The translations under genes and the position numbers were made by a program. The notes under the pieces were generated by a model. It was not told the origin of the DNA, did no database searches, and saw only the letters and a list, made by a program, of their open reading frames with translations. Shown here one piece after another: positions 27,082 through 36,382 of a stretch of 64,000 bases of DNA (position 1 is the stretch's first letter; every line of letters begins with the position of its first letter). The DNA is from a bacterium. Its GTDB lineage: Bacteria > Myxococcota_A > Bradymonadia > UBA7976 > UBA1532. The DNA lies in NCBI GenBank assembly GCA_030427205.1, contig JAUHXC010000007.1, forward strand, positions 62,001 to 126,000. The letters are read 5' to 3'.

Positions 27082-28629
27082 ATGAGCCGGCGACCGCCGT
27101 CGAACCCGTTGCCGCCGCGCGGCGTGCTGTTGCTGCTCGCCGCGTCGCTCCTGCTGACCGCCTGCGGACAGTCGCCCTCGGCGTCGTCGAGCGTCGCCGA
27201 GGTCCCGGCGGGCGACGGCCCGCCGCGGCTGCTGATCCTCAGCTCGAGCATCGGCTACGTCGAGCCGTGCGGCTGCACCATCGACCTGACCCTGGGCGGC
27301 ATCGACCGGGTGGCGCGCATCGTCGCCGAGCAGCGCGCCGCCGGCCCCACCGCGGTGGTCGTCGTCGGGCCGCACCTCTTCGAGAAGGATCCGCCAGCGC
27401 ACAAGGTGGCCCAGGAGGAGGCCAAGGCCCGGCTCATCGCCCGCAGCCTGGCCCATATGGGCGTCGACGCGGTGGTGCCCACCGCCACCGAGCTGGTGCG
27501 CGGGGCGGCGCTCTACGCGGCGGCGCGCGAGACCATCGGCGCGGTCGACGTGACCGCAAACGTGCCCGACGGCCGGGGCCACATCCTCGAGCTGGGCGAG
27601 CTGAAGCTGGGGCTGGTAGGGCTGGCGGCCCCCGGCGCGGCGACCCCGGCCGGCGAGCCGGGCGACCCCCGCGCGGCGGCCAACGCCGAGGCCGAGCGGC
27701 TGCGGGCCGCCGGCGCCCATGTGGTGGTGGCCCTCGCCGCGCTGCCCCGACGCACGGTGCGCCGCGCGGCCCGAAAGACCCCGGCCATCGACCTTTGGGT
27801 GCTCGGCGATCACCCCGAAGAGGTCGCGCTGGCCTCGCCGCTCAAGCATGGTTACCTCATCGAGGCCGGCGACCGGCTGCGCAACGTGGGCCGCGTGGTC
27901 TTCCACGAGGCGACCGCGCCCGGCCCGCTGGTCGACCCGGTGGGCGACGCCGAGCGGGCCCGGGAGGCGCTCGACCTGCAGATCCGGATGAAGAGCGACA
28001 TGTTCCGCCGCACCGGCGACGCCAACCTCGAGCCGCAGATCGCCGAGCTGCAGGCGAAGCGCGCCGCGCTCGATACCCCCGAGGCCCGCGGCAAGCGCTT
28101 CGGCTACACGCTCATCCCGGTGAAGAAGGAGGTCGAGCCCGACCCGGTCGTGGCCGGTTGGCTCGCCGAGTACAACGCCTCGCTGAAGACCATCAACCTC
28201 GCGCAGGCCGGCGACATCCCGAAGGTGCCGCCGGGCATGAGCGGCTACGCCGGCGCCGATCAATGCGCCGACTGCCACTACGAGGCCCACGAGCTGTGGC
28301 GCACCACCCGCCACGGCAAGGCGTGGCAGACCCTGGTCGAGGCGGACAAGACCTTCGACGCCGAGTGCGTCGGCTGCCACGTGACCGGCTGGCAGAAGCC
28401 GGGCGGCTCGGTGCTCGGCAAGGTCGAGGGGCGGGTCGACGTGCAGTGCGAGGTCTGCCACGGGCCGGGCGAGCACCACGTGCGATCCGGCGGCGACCCG
28501 TCGAAGATCGTGCGCGTGGTGCCCGAGGCGGTGTGCACCGAGTGCCACAACAAGCACCACTCGCCGCGCTTCGACTACGCCGGCTATCTGCCGAAGATCC
28601 TCGGCCCGGGGCACCAGAAGCGGCCGTAG
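27082..28629 (+). CDS. Tetraheme c-type cytochrome lipoprotein fused to metallophosphatase-like domain
   Basis: A 515-residue lipoprotein (lipobox LLTA-Cys28). Residues about 50-300 resemble the 5'-nucleotidase/metallophosphatase-like family that carries an EPCGC motif and LGGIDR near its start (here YVEPCGCTIDLTLGGIDR). Typical metal-binding Asp-x-His motifs are not obvious, so catalysis is doubtful. The C-terminal part has four CxxCH heme-attachment sites at residues 395, 429, 456 and 485 with spare His for axial ligation, like cytochrome c554-type proteins. It should be exported, lipidated and heme-loaded in the periplasm, acting in electron transfer. ATG 27082 follows GGAGGAG. It stands alone, divergent from the kinase operon. 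Confidence 0.88.
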   Translation: MSRRPPSNPLPPRGVLLLLAASLLLTACGQSPSASSSVAEVPAGDGPPRLLILSSSIGYVEPCGCTIDLTLGGIDRVARIVAEQRAAGPTAVVVVGPHLFEKDPPAHKVAQEEAKARLIARSLAHMGVDAVVPTATELVRGAALYAAARETIGAVDVTANVPDGRGHILELGELKLGLVGLAAPGAATPAGEPGDPRAAANAEAERLRAAGAHVVVALAALPRRTVRRAARKTPAIDLWVLGDHPEEVALASPLKHGYLIEAGDRLRNVGRVVFHEATAPGPLVDPVGDAERAREALDLQIRMKSDMFRRTGDANLEPQIAELQAKRAALDTPEARGKRFGYTLIPVKKEVEPDPVVAGWLAEYNASLKTINLAQAGDIPKVPPGMSGYAGADQCADCHYEAHELWRTTRHGKAWQTLVEADKTFDAECVGCHVTGWQKPGGSVLGKVEGRVDVQCEVCHGPGEHHVRSGGDPSKIVRVVPEAVCTECHNKHHSPRFDYAGYLPKILGPGHQKRP

Positions 28630-28704
28630 GCGCGAAACCGAGCGAAACCGCGCGGTCTGTGATACCGACGCCCCGTGCATCGCCCCACGCTCGGAGTGAC
28701 CCCC

Positions 28705-31020
28705 ATGAACCGTTCGGCCCTGGCCCTGGCCTTGATGGCGCTCACGCCGCTGCTCGGCTGCGATGACGACGGCGCCGCGGCCCCCGCCGTCGACGCTGCG
28801 CCCGACCCCGACCCCGACGCCGCGCCCGACCCCGACGCCGCGCCCGAGCCGCTCGAGACGCTGCCCGAATCGGCGGTGCACGCCCTGGCCGGGGCCTGCG
28901 TAGCGCTGCAGGCCGAGATCGCCGGAGAGACCCGCGGGCTGGGGGCGGCGCCCGACGGCGGCTTCGCGCTGCTCGACGCGGCCGCGCCGCCCACGCCGCT
29001 GCACCTGCGCGCGGCCGATCTGGGCATCTTCCTGCTCTACGACCCCGACGGGGGCTACGTCGTCGCCGAAGAGGGCCCGCTGCTGCGCCAGACCACCCTC
29101 GAGTCCGACGTCTACCGCCTCGAAGACGGCTATATCTCGGGCGCCGAGTGGATCGTCGAGCCCTCGGCGACCGCCTCATTGCGCTTCCAGCTGCGCCACC
29201 ACCAGACCCAGCGCTTCCTGGGCGCCGACGGGCTGGTCGACCGCGCCGCCGAAGCCGTTGCGGTGCGCTTCGACCCGGCCGATGGCTGCGCCGCGCCGCC
29301 CGAGATGTCGCTCGACGCCGCCGGCGCGGTGACCCGGACCCACTTCGAAGACGGCGAGCTCTACGGCTTCGTCGACGCCCACGCTCACATCCTGCCCAAC
29401 TTCGGCTACGGCGGCGGCGGCATCTTCCACGGGTCGGCGTGGCATCGGCTGGGGGTCGAGCACGCGATGGGCAGCTGCGAGCCGTTCCACGGGCCCGACG
29501 GCCGGGCCGACCTGCTCAGCCTGGGCGCGGCGGGCTTCGACCTGTCCATCGAGGCGCTGATCCCGCTGCTCACCTCGGGCCTCTTCCCCGAGCCGGTGCA
29601 CGGCACCGACGGCTGGCCCACGTTCTCCGACTGGCCCTCGGTCGGCAGCTCGACCCACCAGACGATGTATTATCGCTGGCTCGAGCGGGCGTGGATGGCC
29701 GGCCTGCGGCTGACGGTGCAGCACGCGGTGAGCAACGAGGCGCTGTGCGGCATCATGGGCGAGACCGGGTTTCAGCCCATCCGCTGGTCGTGCCGCGACA
29801 TGACCAACATCGACCGCCAGTTCACCGAGATCCGCAACCTGGAGCGCTATATCGACGCGCAATGGGGCGGCCCGGGGCAGGGCTTTCTGCGGGTCGTCGA
29901 GAGCCCCGCCGAGGCCCGCGAGGTCATCGGCCAGGGCAAGCTGGCGGTGGTGCTCGGCATCGAGGTGCCCGACCTCTTCGAATGCTACGTCACCCCCGGC
30001 GAGGACGACCCCGCCTGCGATCGGGCGCACATCGAGGCCCAGCTCGACGCCTACCACGCCCGCGGGCTGCGGGTGCTCTTCCCGACCCACAAGACCGACA
30101 ACGCCTTCACCCCGGGCGACGGCTCGAAGGGCATCTTCGAGCTGGCCAACCTGGCCCAGACCGGCCACTGGTCGAACTTCACCGACGACTGCCCCGACGT
30201 GCGCTCGGTCTACGACAGGGGCCGGCTCGTCTTCGGCGGCATCAACCAGCCGCGGGGCGACGACCACCTCGCGCCGGCCCCCAACCCGCCGATCCAGTTC
30301 ACCGCGTCGCCGCTGACCGACTTCAGCCCGTACCTGCAGCAGGTGCTCGAGCCGGGGCAGGACGGCGACTGGTGCCAGGCCGCCGGGCTGACCGACAACG
30401 GGCGTGCGCTGCTCGAAGGCATCATGCGCCGCGGCATGCTGCCCGAGCTCGACCACCTGCCCCGCCGGTCGTACATCGAGGTCTTCGACCTGCTCGAAGC
30501 CGCCGACTACCCGGGCCTCGCCACCCACCGCAATACTTTCGGCGGGCGCCTGTGGGACATCGGCGGCACCTCCATCGGCACGCTGGTGCACTGCCCCGAC
30601 CCGGACGCGCCGGGCGACATGTTCACGCTCTTCCGCGCGCAGAGCGCCGAGCGGGTCGCCGCCGGCCTGCACCCCGCCGTCGGGCTCGGCTTCGACTTCA
30701 ACGGCCTCGCCAGCCTGACCCCGCCGCGCTTCGGCCCCGACTCGCCCTGCGCCGACGGCAGCCAGCGCGATCCGGTGCAGTATCCGTTCACCTCGTTCGC
30801 CGGCGACGTGACCTTCACCGCGCCCTACATGGGCGAGCGGGCGGTGGACTTCGGGACCGAGGGGGTCATCCACATCGGGCTGGTCGCTGAGCTCATCGAG
30901 GACGCCCGCCGCACCGGCGTCTCCGACGACGACCTCGAGCTGCTGTTCCGCTCGGCGGAGGGCTACATCCGCGTCTGGGAGCAGGCCGAGGCCCGCGGGA
31001 CGGCGCTGCGCGAGCGGTAG
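28705..31020 (+). CDS. Lipoprotein with M19 membrane-dipeptidase-like domain
   Basis: A 771-residue lipoprotein (lipobox PLLG-Cys near residue 18, then an Asp/Pro/Ala repeat linker). Residues about 60-210 may form a beta-trefoil-like cap (RFQLRHHQTQRFLGADG). A large TIM-barrel hydrolase domain starts at VDAHAHIL, with His226 and His228 as the HxH metal site. It includes GIEVPDLFECY, a conserved LPELDHLP and AVGLGFDFNGL near the end, the order seen in M19 renal-dipeptidase relatives. The substrate cannot be told. ATG 28705 has GGAG eight bases upstream. Its stop lies seven bases from that of the convergent nucleotidyltransferase gene. Confidence 0.8.
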   Translation: MNRSALALALMALTPLLGCDDDGAAAPAVDAAPDPDPDAAPDPDAAPEPLETLPESAVHALAGACVALQAEIAGETRGLGAAPDGGFALLDAAAPPTPLHLRAADLGIFLLYDPDGGYVVAEEGPLLRQTTLESDVYRLEDGYISGAEWIVEPSATASLRFQLRHHQTQRFLGADGLVDRAAEAVAVRFDPADGCAAPPEMSLDAAGAVTRTHFEDGELYGFVDAHAHILPNFGYGGGGIFHGSAWHRLGVEHAMGSCEPFHGPDGRADLLSLGAAGFDLSIEALIPLLTSGLFPEPVHGTDGWPTFSDWPSVGSSTHQTMYYRWLERAWMAGLRLTVQHAVSNEALCGIMGETGFQPIRWSCRDMTNIDRQFTEIRNLERYIDAQWGGPGQGFLRVVESPAEAREVIGQGKLAVVLGIEVPDLFECYVTPGEDDPACDRAHIEAQLDAYHARGLRVLFPTHKTDNAFTPGDGSKGIFELANLAQTGHWSNFTDDCPDVRSVYDRGRLVFGGINQPRGDDHLAPAPNPPIQFTASPLTDFSPYLQQVLEPGQDGDWCQAAGLTDNGRALLEGIMRRGMLPELDHLPRRSYIEVFDLLEAADYPGLATHRNTFGGRLWDIGGTSIGTLVHCPDPDAPGDMFTLFRAQSAERVAAGLHPAVGLGFDFNGLASLTPPRFGPDSPCADGSQRDPVQYPFTSFAGDVTFTAPYMGERAVDFGTEGVIHIGLVAELIEDARRTGVSDDDLELLFRSAEGYIRVWEQAEARGTALRER

Positions 31021-31027
31021 CCGCAGC

Positions 31028-31501
31028 TCAACGTGGACCCTGGTGCTTCCGACGGACGAGCGCCGCGACATCGGCCAGATCCTGCGGCCGACCCGAAGCC
31101 TGCTTGTTCTTCAAGAGCGCCGCGCGACCGATGACCGGTACTGTTCGCCCGCGGATTTCGAAGGCGTCCCCGGCGGTGACAGCCTCATCGAAGCCCACCC
31201 CGTCGATCCGCGTGATGATGTCGATCCGGTTCGGCGGCAGGCCGAGCTGCACGATGCCCTCGTAGTCGGCGAAGTCGTCCTCGCGAATCTCGAACATGGA
31301 GATGGGCGCGCCGAAGGACGCCAGCGCCGCGAAGACCCGAGTCGAGTTCGTCTGATGCGGCCTGACGAAGATGTCGAGGTCTTTGGTCGCGCGCGTATGG
31401 CCGTGGAACGACACCGCGAAGCCACCCACGACGACGAAGTCCGCGCCCGCATCGGCCAGTTCGACCAGCAGGTCGGCGAAGTCGTCGCTGAGGGCGATCA
31501 C
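31028..31501 (-). CDS. Nucleotidyltransferase-fold protein (AbiEii/DUF6036-like)
   Basis: A 157-residue protein with the minimal nucleotidyltransferase core: VVVGGFAVSFHGHTRATKDLDIFV, with the GG (26-27), the acidic pair Asp41 and Asp43, and a third acid at Asp94 in NRIDIIT. Proteins of this size include toxin-antitoxin and phage-defence members as well as unassigned ones. The start overlaps the preceding small gene's stop by four bases (ATGA), a coupled two-gene unit typical of such pairs. Mode of action unknown. Confidence 0.82.
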   Translation of the reverse strand: MIALSDDFADLLVELADAGADFVVVGGFAVSFHGHTRATKDLDIFVRPHQTNSTRVFAALASFGAPISMFEIREDDFADYEGIVQLGLPPNRIDIITRIDGVGFDEAVTAGDAFEIRGRTVPVIGRAALLKNKQASGRPQDLADVAALVRRKHQGPR

Positions 31502-31728
31502 TTGCGCGGCACGAAACGGACCGGCATCTCGGCCCGAGTGTACTGCGGAAACGGCCTGCCGGAGAGGCTCCAGGCCATCCGGCTGAGCTGCGTCGTCAGC
31601 GAGATCGCTTCTGCGCCGTAGACCGGGTGTGGATCCGAATCATCGTCGATGGTCGTGCGGCGGATGGTCATGCGCGCCCGGCGGGCTTCGGCCCGGCGCC
31701 GGCGCGCGCCGGCGTCATCATCGTTCAT
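31498..31728 (-). CDS. Small partner protein of the nucleotidyltransferase
   Basis: A 76-residue protein: a very basic N-terminal half (RRRRAEARRARMTIRRTT) and a C-terminal ISLTTQLSRMAWSLSGRPFP followed by RAEMPVRFVP. From memory, similar small proteins precede nucleotidyltransferase genes in many genomes, so it is likely a dedicated partner. No domain is recognised. ATG 31728 lacks a ribosome site but sits six bases after a good -10 hexamer, suggesting a leaderless message. Confidence 0.65.
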   Translation of the reverse strand: MNDDDAGARRRRAEARRARMTIRRTTIDDDSDPHPVYGAEAISLTTQLSRMAWSLSGRPFPQYTRAEMPVRFVPRK

Positions 31729-31734
31729 GACCGG

Positions 31735-31764
31735 ATCATAGCGACCGCGCGGCACCCGTGACAG
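31735..31764 (-). promoter_or_regulatory. Candidate leaderless promoter of the nucleotidyltransferase pair
   Basis: On the minus strand CTGTCA (31759-31764), 18 bases, TATGAT (31735-31740), then six bases to ATG 31728. TATGAT matches the -10 consensus at five of six positions. Confidence 0.5.
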
Positions 31765-31774
31765 ACCGTCGGCC

Positions 31775-34177
31775 TCACGGCTTGCGCCAGTAGATGCCCT
31801 CGCCAGTCAGCACCCAGGCGCCGCCGCCGGGCCCGAAGACCACGTCGCGCACGTCGCGGGCCGTCTCGCCGGGGCGCACCGGCTCGGCGCGCCAGCCGTC
31901 GGGATCGTCGGGCGTCGGGTTGTGGAACAGCCCGCGGTCGGTGCCGGCCCACAGGCGGCCGTCGGCGTCGAAGACCAGCCGGGTGATGCGCCCGTTGAGC
32001 CCCTTCGCCGCGACGTTGGTCCAGGTGTCGCCCTCCAGGCGGCCGAGACCTTCCAGCGTGCCGGCCCAGACCCGTCCGCGGGCGTCGGTGGCCAGCGCCG
32101 TGATCACCTCGCTCTCGATGAAGTCGTTCTCGTCGAAGACCCGCATCTCGCCGCCGGCGACCCGCACCAGCCCGGCGTTGGTGCCCAGGATGACCGGCGA
32201 GGCCCCCGACTGCGTCGCCGGGCGGGTGATCGCGCTGACCCAGCCGTCGGGCAACAGCGGCGCGCCGTCGACGCTCTCTTCGCCGAAGGCCCGCCGAGCC
32301 AGCCAGCGCACCAGCACGTCGTGGGAGACCGGCACCCGGCCCAGGCCGGCGCCGCGCAGGGTGCCGCGCTCGCTCTCGAAGAACAGCGCGAAGTGCACCT
32401 CGCCCAGCGGGCTGACGTCGAAGGCGCCGACCCGCACCGGCCGGTCGAGACCCAGGATCGGCAGCCGCCCCTTGCGCTCGATGCGCGCGCCCTCGATGCG
32501 CACCACCGCCACCTCGGGGGAGGGGGCCAGCGGCGCCGCGTCGGGCGGCGCGGCGCCGGCGATGGCGTCGACCGGATCGACCTCGGCCGGCGCGGCGCTC
32601 GTCGGCGGGGCCAGCGCCGCTTCGGGCGGCGGATAGCCGATGAGCAGCCACGCCCCGCCCTGCGGGTCGGCGGCCACCGCCAGGGCCTGGGCGGCGCTGG
32701 TGGGCGGCGCGACCGGGCGGCGCTCCCAGCCCTTGCCGGTCCAGCGGTCGATATAGGGCCCCAGCGACGGGATCATGACCCGGCCCTGGGTATCGACGGC
32801 GATGCGGGTCACCGGATGGCGCGGCACCAGCGTCTGCGAGGTGAAGCGCTGGGTGGACTGCCCCTTCTGGGCCAGGAGCCCGCGCCAGGCGAGGCCGTAC
32901 CACGCGAAGCCGTCATCGCCGACGCGCCAGACGGTGACCTCGCCGTCGTCGGGCAGCTGCGGGCGCTCGACGAGCAGCCGCAGCAGCGGCGCGCCGTCGG
33001 CGGTGCCGATGCGCTCTTCGGATCGGGTGCACTCGAGCAGGATCTCTTCGACGGCGGTCGGCGCCGGCGGCACCACGGGCCCCGCCGGGGTCGGCGCGGC
33101 CTGGGCATCGGCCGCCGCGGCGCTCCCGGCTGCGGGCGCGTCTTCGCCGGCAGGCGCTCCGGCCTTGGCAGAGGCACCGGCAGAGGCACTGGCCGAAGCA
33201 TCCGCCGTCTCGCCGGCCGCGGCCACCTTGCTGAACCGCGCGTGCTGGGCCAGGGCCGGCGGCGCGGGCAGGCGGCCGGGCTCGATGGGTTCGAGCGCCG
33301 CCGGCGGACCGCCGGGCGAGGCCGCGGTGCCCGGGGGCTGCTCGACCACCCGCCACCAGCCGCCGGTGCTGCGGATGACCCAGTTGCCGGTCTGCCACTG
33401 CACGTCGAGGATCGCCGCGCCGCCGCGGGCCAGCGAGAAGGGGTACCAGCTATTGCGCACCCGGATGGCCAGCGTCGGCGTCGGGGTATTGCAGACGACG
33501 ACCACCTGGTTGCCGCCGACCGCGACCGCCCGCACGTCGTTGCCGCACAGCCCGTTGACCGTCGTATGCTCCACCAGCCGGTCGCCTTCGAGGGTCACCA
33601 GCCCCTTGCGCGCGGTCGCCGCCCACAGCCGGCCGCCGGCGTCGACCGCCATCGCCCGCACCGAGTGCAGCTTCGAATGCAGGCGCAGGCGCCCGTTGTG
33701 CATCCAGCCCAGGCCGCGCTGCATGCCGACCCAGACCCCGCCGGCCCGGCGCGGCGCGAGCGCGGTGACCCCCGCCGGCAGCGGATCGGCGCTCAGCCGC
33801 TCCCACTGCGCGGTGGGCGCGCGGCGGCGCCAGGCGATGGCGTCTTTGAGCCCCACGTAGACCGTGCCGTCGGTGGCCACCGCGATGGCCGTCGCGTCGT
33901 CCCGCGGGGCCTGGGCGCCGACGGCGAAGTTGACCTGCCCGCCGGGGCGGGTCCAGCGCAGCACGCCGTTCTGCGAGATGGCCCACACCGCGTCGTCGGT
34001 CGGCGCGATGTCGACGATGCGCTCGGCGTCGCTGTAGAAGCGCCACGCGGTCTTGGGCGGCGGCGGCGGGGTGGGCGACTCCAGCTCGATCTGTCGCGGC
34101 GGACCGCCGCAGCCGGGCAGGGCGCACAGCAGCAGGGCGAGCAACGGGGCCGAGGCGCAGAGAAGTCGGCGGGTCAT
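31775..34177 (-). CDS. Beta-propeller lipoprotein
   Basis: An 800-residue lipoprotein (lipobox ALPG-Cys23). Two sets of propeller blades (about residues 45-285 and 400-800) carry recurrent GxVWAGxxxGLGRL-type elements (ALATDARGRVWAGTLEGLGR, LVFDADGRLWAGTDRGLF). These resemble the two-component-regulator-propeller repeats. They are separated by an Ala/Ser/Pro-rich linker (about 290-390) with a SASASAGASAKAGAPAG tract. Such propellers act as periplasmic sensors or scaffolds; no enzymatic residues are seen. ATG 34177 follows GGAG. It is divergent from the TPR gene at 34349. Confidence 0.85.
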   Translation of the reverse strand: MTRRLLCASAPLLALLLCALPGCGGPPRQIELESPTPPPPPKTAWRFYSDAERIVDIAPTDDAVWAISQNGVLRWTRPGGQVNFAVGAQAPRDDATAIAVATDGTVYVGLKDAIAWRRRAPTAQWERLSADPLPAGVTALAPRRAGGVWVGMQRGLGWMHNGRLRLHSKLHSVRAMAVDAGGRLWAATARKGLVTLEGDRLVEHTTVNGLCGNDVRAVAVGGNQVVVVCNTPTPTLAIRVRNSWYPFSLARGGAAILDVQWQTGNWVIRSTGGWWRVVEQPPGTAASPGGPPAALEPIEPGRLPAPPALAQHARFSKVAAAGETADASASASAGASAKAGAPAGEDAPAAGSAAAADAQAAPTPAGPVVPPAPTAVEEILLECTRSEERIGTADGAPLLRLLVERPQLPDDGEVTVWRVGDDGFAWYGLAWRGLLAQKGQSTQRFTSQTLVPRHPVTRIAVDTQGRVMIPSLGPYIDRWTGKGWERRPVAPPTSAAQALAVAADPQGGAWLLIGYPPPEAALAPPTSAAPAEVDPVDAIAGAAPPDAAPLAPSPEVAVVRIEGARIERKGRLPILGLDRPVRVGAFDVSPLGEVHFALFFESERGTLRGAGLGRVPVSHDVLVRWLARRAFGEESVDGAPLLPDGWVSAITRPATQSGASPVILGTNAGLVRVAGGEMRVFDENDFIESEVITALATDARGRVWAGTLEGLGRLEGDTWTNVAAKGLNGRITRLVFDADGRLWAGTDRGLFHNPTPDDPDGWRAEPVRPGETARDVRDVVFGPGGGAWVLTGEGIYWRKP

Positions 34178-34312
34178 GGGCACTCCAAGTCGGGCGGATC
34201 GGGCTGACCCTATGAGAATCCGGCGCGCCGCTATCGGTCGCGCGCCGGTTCGACGGCCGTAGACAACCACAGACCGGAGCCGCCGACAATTCGGCGGGCC
34301 GCGGACCAATCC

Positions 34313-34342
34313 TTCGACCCGAACCGGGTTTGGTGGTAATCG
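34313..34342 (+). promoter_or_regulatory. Candidate leaderless promoter of the TPR gene
   Basis: TTCGAC (34313-34318), 18 bases, TAATCG (34337-34342), then six bases to GTG 34349. The boxes are weak, but the spacing equals that of three other genes without a Shine-Dalgarno sequence. Confidence 0.3.
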
Positions 34343-34348
34343 ACTGAT

Positions 34349-36382
34349 GTGGCCGCTCATACCCGCACCCGTCGCCCGCTCGCGCTGCTCGCGCTGCTCG
34401 CGCTGCTCGCGCCGCCGGCCATCGCCCATACCCTCGACGGCCCGCCGATCACGGCGCTCGCCGACGAGCTGCGCGGCATCAACCAGCAGCTGCAATACGC
34501 CAAGGGCCGGCTCGATCAGGCGCTGTCGGTCGAAGGCGACGCGCCGCTCGAGGTGCTCAGCCGGGCGCAGGTGGCCCACTTCGAAGGCGACCACCCCACC
34601 GCCGCGGCCCGGCTGCTCGACCTGGTCTCGCGGCCCGGCTTCCGCGACCACCCGGCCTACCCCGAGGCGCTGGCCTGGCTCGGCGAGAGCCTGTGGGCGC
34701 TGGGGCTCGAGCAGGCCGCCGTCGACGCGCTGCGCGAGTCCCTCGACAGCCCGCGCCAGGGCAGCACCGCGTGGCGCCGCAACTTCGTGCGCTATCTGGC
34801 CCGCGCCCGCGACCGCGAACCGCTCGACCGCCTGCGGGCCTACTGGCAGCGCTACCTGGGCCTGCCGCCGGCCGCCGAAGACGACACCGACCTGGGCGAG
34901 CTGACCTACAATTACGGGCGGGCCCTCTTCCGCGGCGGCGCGCTCGACGAGGCCGAGGCCGCCTTCCGCGCGGTGCCCGCCGACGCCGCCGACGCGCTGC
35001 GGGCGGCCTATTTCGTCGGCGTCGTCGCGCTCAAGCGGGGCGAGATCCTCGACGCGCAGGCGGCGTTCGAAGCGGCCCGCGAGGCGTGGCAGACCCGCGC
35101 CGCCGAGGTGCTCGAGCCGCGCCCGACACCGCTGGACAAGATCCCGACCGAGGGCCCGCGCCGGGCCTATGCCCGCATCACCGCCGAAGGCGATCTGGCC
35201 GCGCCCGACCGCGAAGACGAGGCCGCCGCGGCCGCCGAGGCGCTCGATCCCGAGGACGAGACCCGCCACGTGCGCCGCATGGGCGCGCTGATCCACCTCG
35301 CGCTGGCCCGGCTGGCCGCCGCGCGGGGAGAAGACGCCGAGGCCTGGCGCCACTATCGCCGGGTGCCGCCGGGTGATCCGGACCACGCCCAGGCGCTCAA
35401 CGAGGCCACCTTCGTGCTCTTTCGCATGGGTGAGTACGACTGGTGCGTGCGGCTCGTCGATCAGCTGCTCGCCGCCCGGGGCGACGACCTCTCGGCGGCG
35501 CAGCTGGGCCTGTGGCGGGCGCAGCTCCTGGCCCGGGCCGCCCGCTACGAAGACGCGCGGCAGAGCTACGCCGAGCTCGAGCGGGCGATGAAGCGCCGCC
35601 TCGAACAGCTCGACGGCGAGCTGCAGGCCGACCAGCGGCTCTTCCCCTCCGCCGCGCTGGCCTGGACCGCGCCGGAAGACGCCCGCCGCGCCCGCCGGCT
35701 CGAAGCCGAGCTGGTGCTGCAGGAAGAGGCGCTCGACGAGGCCCGCGAGCTGGCGACCGCCCTCGCCGAGCTGGCCCTGAGCGCCGAGGCGCTGCCGGTG
35801 GTGAAGAACGGCCGGGCGCTGCACGGGCGGCTGGTCGAGCGGCTGGCCCACGCCCGGACCCACCTCGCCGGGCCGGAGGTGCGCGCCGGCACCGGCGGCG
35901 CGGCCGACGCGGTCGATCCGGGCACGCTCGCCCGCAGCGCGCAGCGGCTCGAAGGGCGGCTGGCCAACTTCGCGCGCTACCTCGAGACCTACGCCGCCAC
36001 CTACCGCGCCCGCCTGCAGCAGGTGATCGACGCCGAGCAGCCGGGCCTCGAGCGCCTGACCGCGGCCCTCGCCGCCGAGCAGGCCGCCGCCCGCACGCTG
36101 GCTGGCGAGCTGCGCCTCGCCGCCCGGGCCAATATCGACCTGTACGCCGCCGAGGCGATGTTCGGCGAGGTCGACCTGGCGTGGTGGCGCAAGGAAGAGC
36201 TGTCGACCCGCATCAAGGCCGAGTCGGCGCGGCGCGACGCGGCCCGCGCGGCGATGGAGGCCGACGGGGCCGACGAGAAGGGCCGGGGCGCCGCGGCCGA
36301 CCAGACCGAGGCGCCCGAAGCGGCCACCGACGAGGCGCCGGGCACCGACGGGCTGCTGCCGGTGAAGGGCAGCGCCCCGTGA
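34349..36382 (+). CDS. Secreted TPR protein
   Basis: A 677-residue exported protein (signal RRPLALLALLALLAPPAIA). TPR-like helical pairs run from about 30 to 470. A stretch about residues 300-420 parallels the TPR protein at 60473-62455 in order and spacing (LALARLAAARGEDAEAWRHY against LALARIAYSVGLYDVAIFYY). The C-terminal third is coiled-coil-like and ends in an acidic low-complexity tail. GTG 34349 is the in-frame start. The ATG two bases earlier belongs to another frame. The stop overlaps the DUF2071 start (GTGA). Confidence 0.82.
   Translation: MAAHTRTRRPLALLALLALLAPPAIAHTLDGPPITALADELRGINQQLQYAKGRLDQALSVEGDAPLEVLSRAQVAHFEGDHPTAAARLLDLVSRPGFRDHPAYPEALAWLGESLWALGLEQAAVDALRESLDSPRQGSTAWRRNFVRYLARARDREPLDRLRAYWQRYLGLPPAAEDDTDLGELTYNYGRALFRGGALDEAEAAFRAVPADAADALRAAYFVGVVALKRGEILDAQAAFEAAREAWQTRAAEVLEPRPTPLDKIPTEGPRRAYARITAEGDLAAPDREDEAAAAAEALDPEDETRHVRRMGALIHLALARLAAARGEDAEAWRHYRRVPPGDPDHAQALNEATFVLFRMGEYDWCVRLVDQLLAARGDDLSAAQLGLWRAQLLARAARYEDARQSYAELERAMKRRLEQLDGELQADQRLFPSAALAWTAPEDARRARRLEAELVLQEEALDEARELATALAELALSAEALPVVKNGRALHGRLVERLAHARTHLAGPEVRAGTGGAADAVDPGTLARSAQRLEGRLANFARYLETYAATYRARLQQVIDAEQPGLERLTAALAAEQAAARTLAGELRLAARANIDLYAAEAMFGEVDLAWWRKEELSTRIKAESARRDAARAAMEADGADEKGRGAAADQTEAPEAATDEAPGTDGLLPVKGSAP

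Noticed and set aside
34347..34904. ATG at 34347 as start of the TPR gene
   Set aside because: That frame gives an Arg/Pro/Ser-rich product without TPRs. The GTG two bases later opens the frame with a signal peptide and TPRs.
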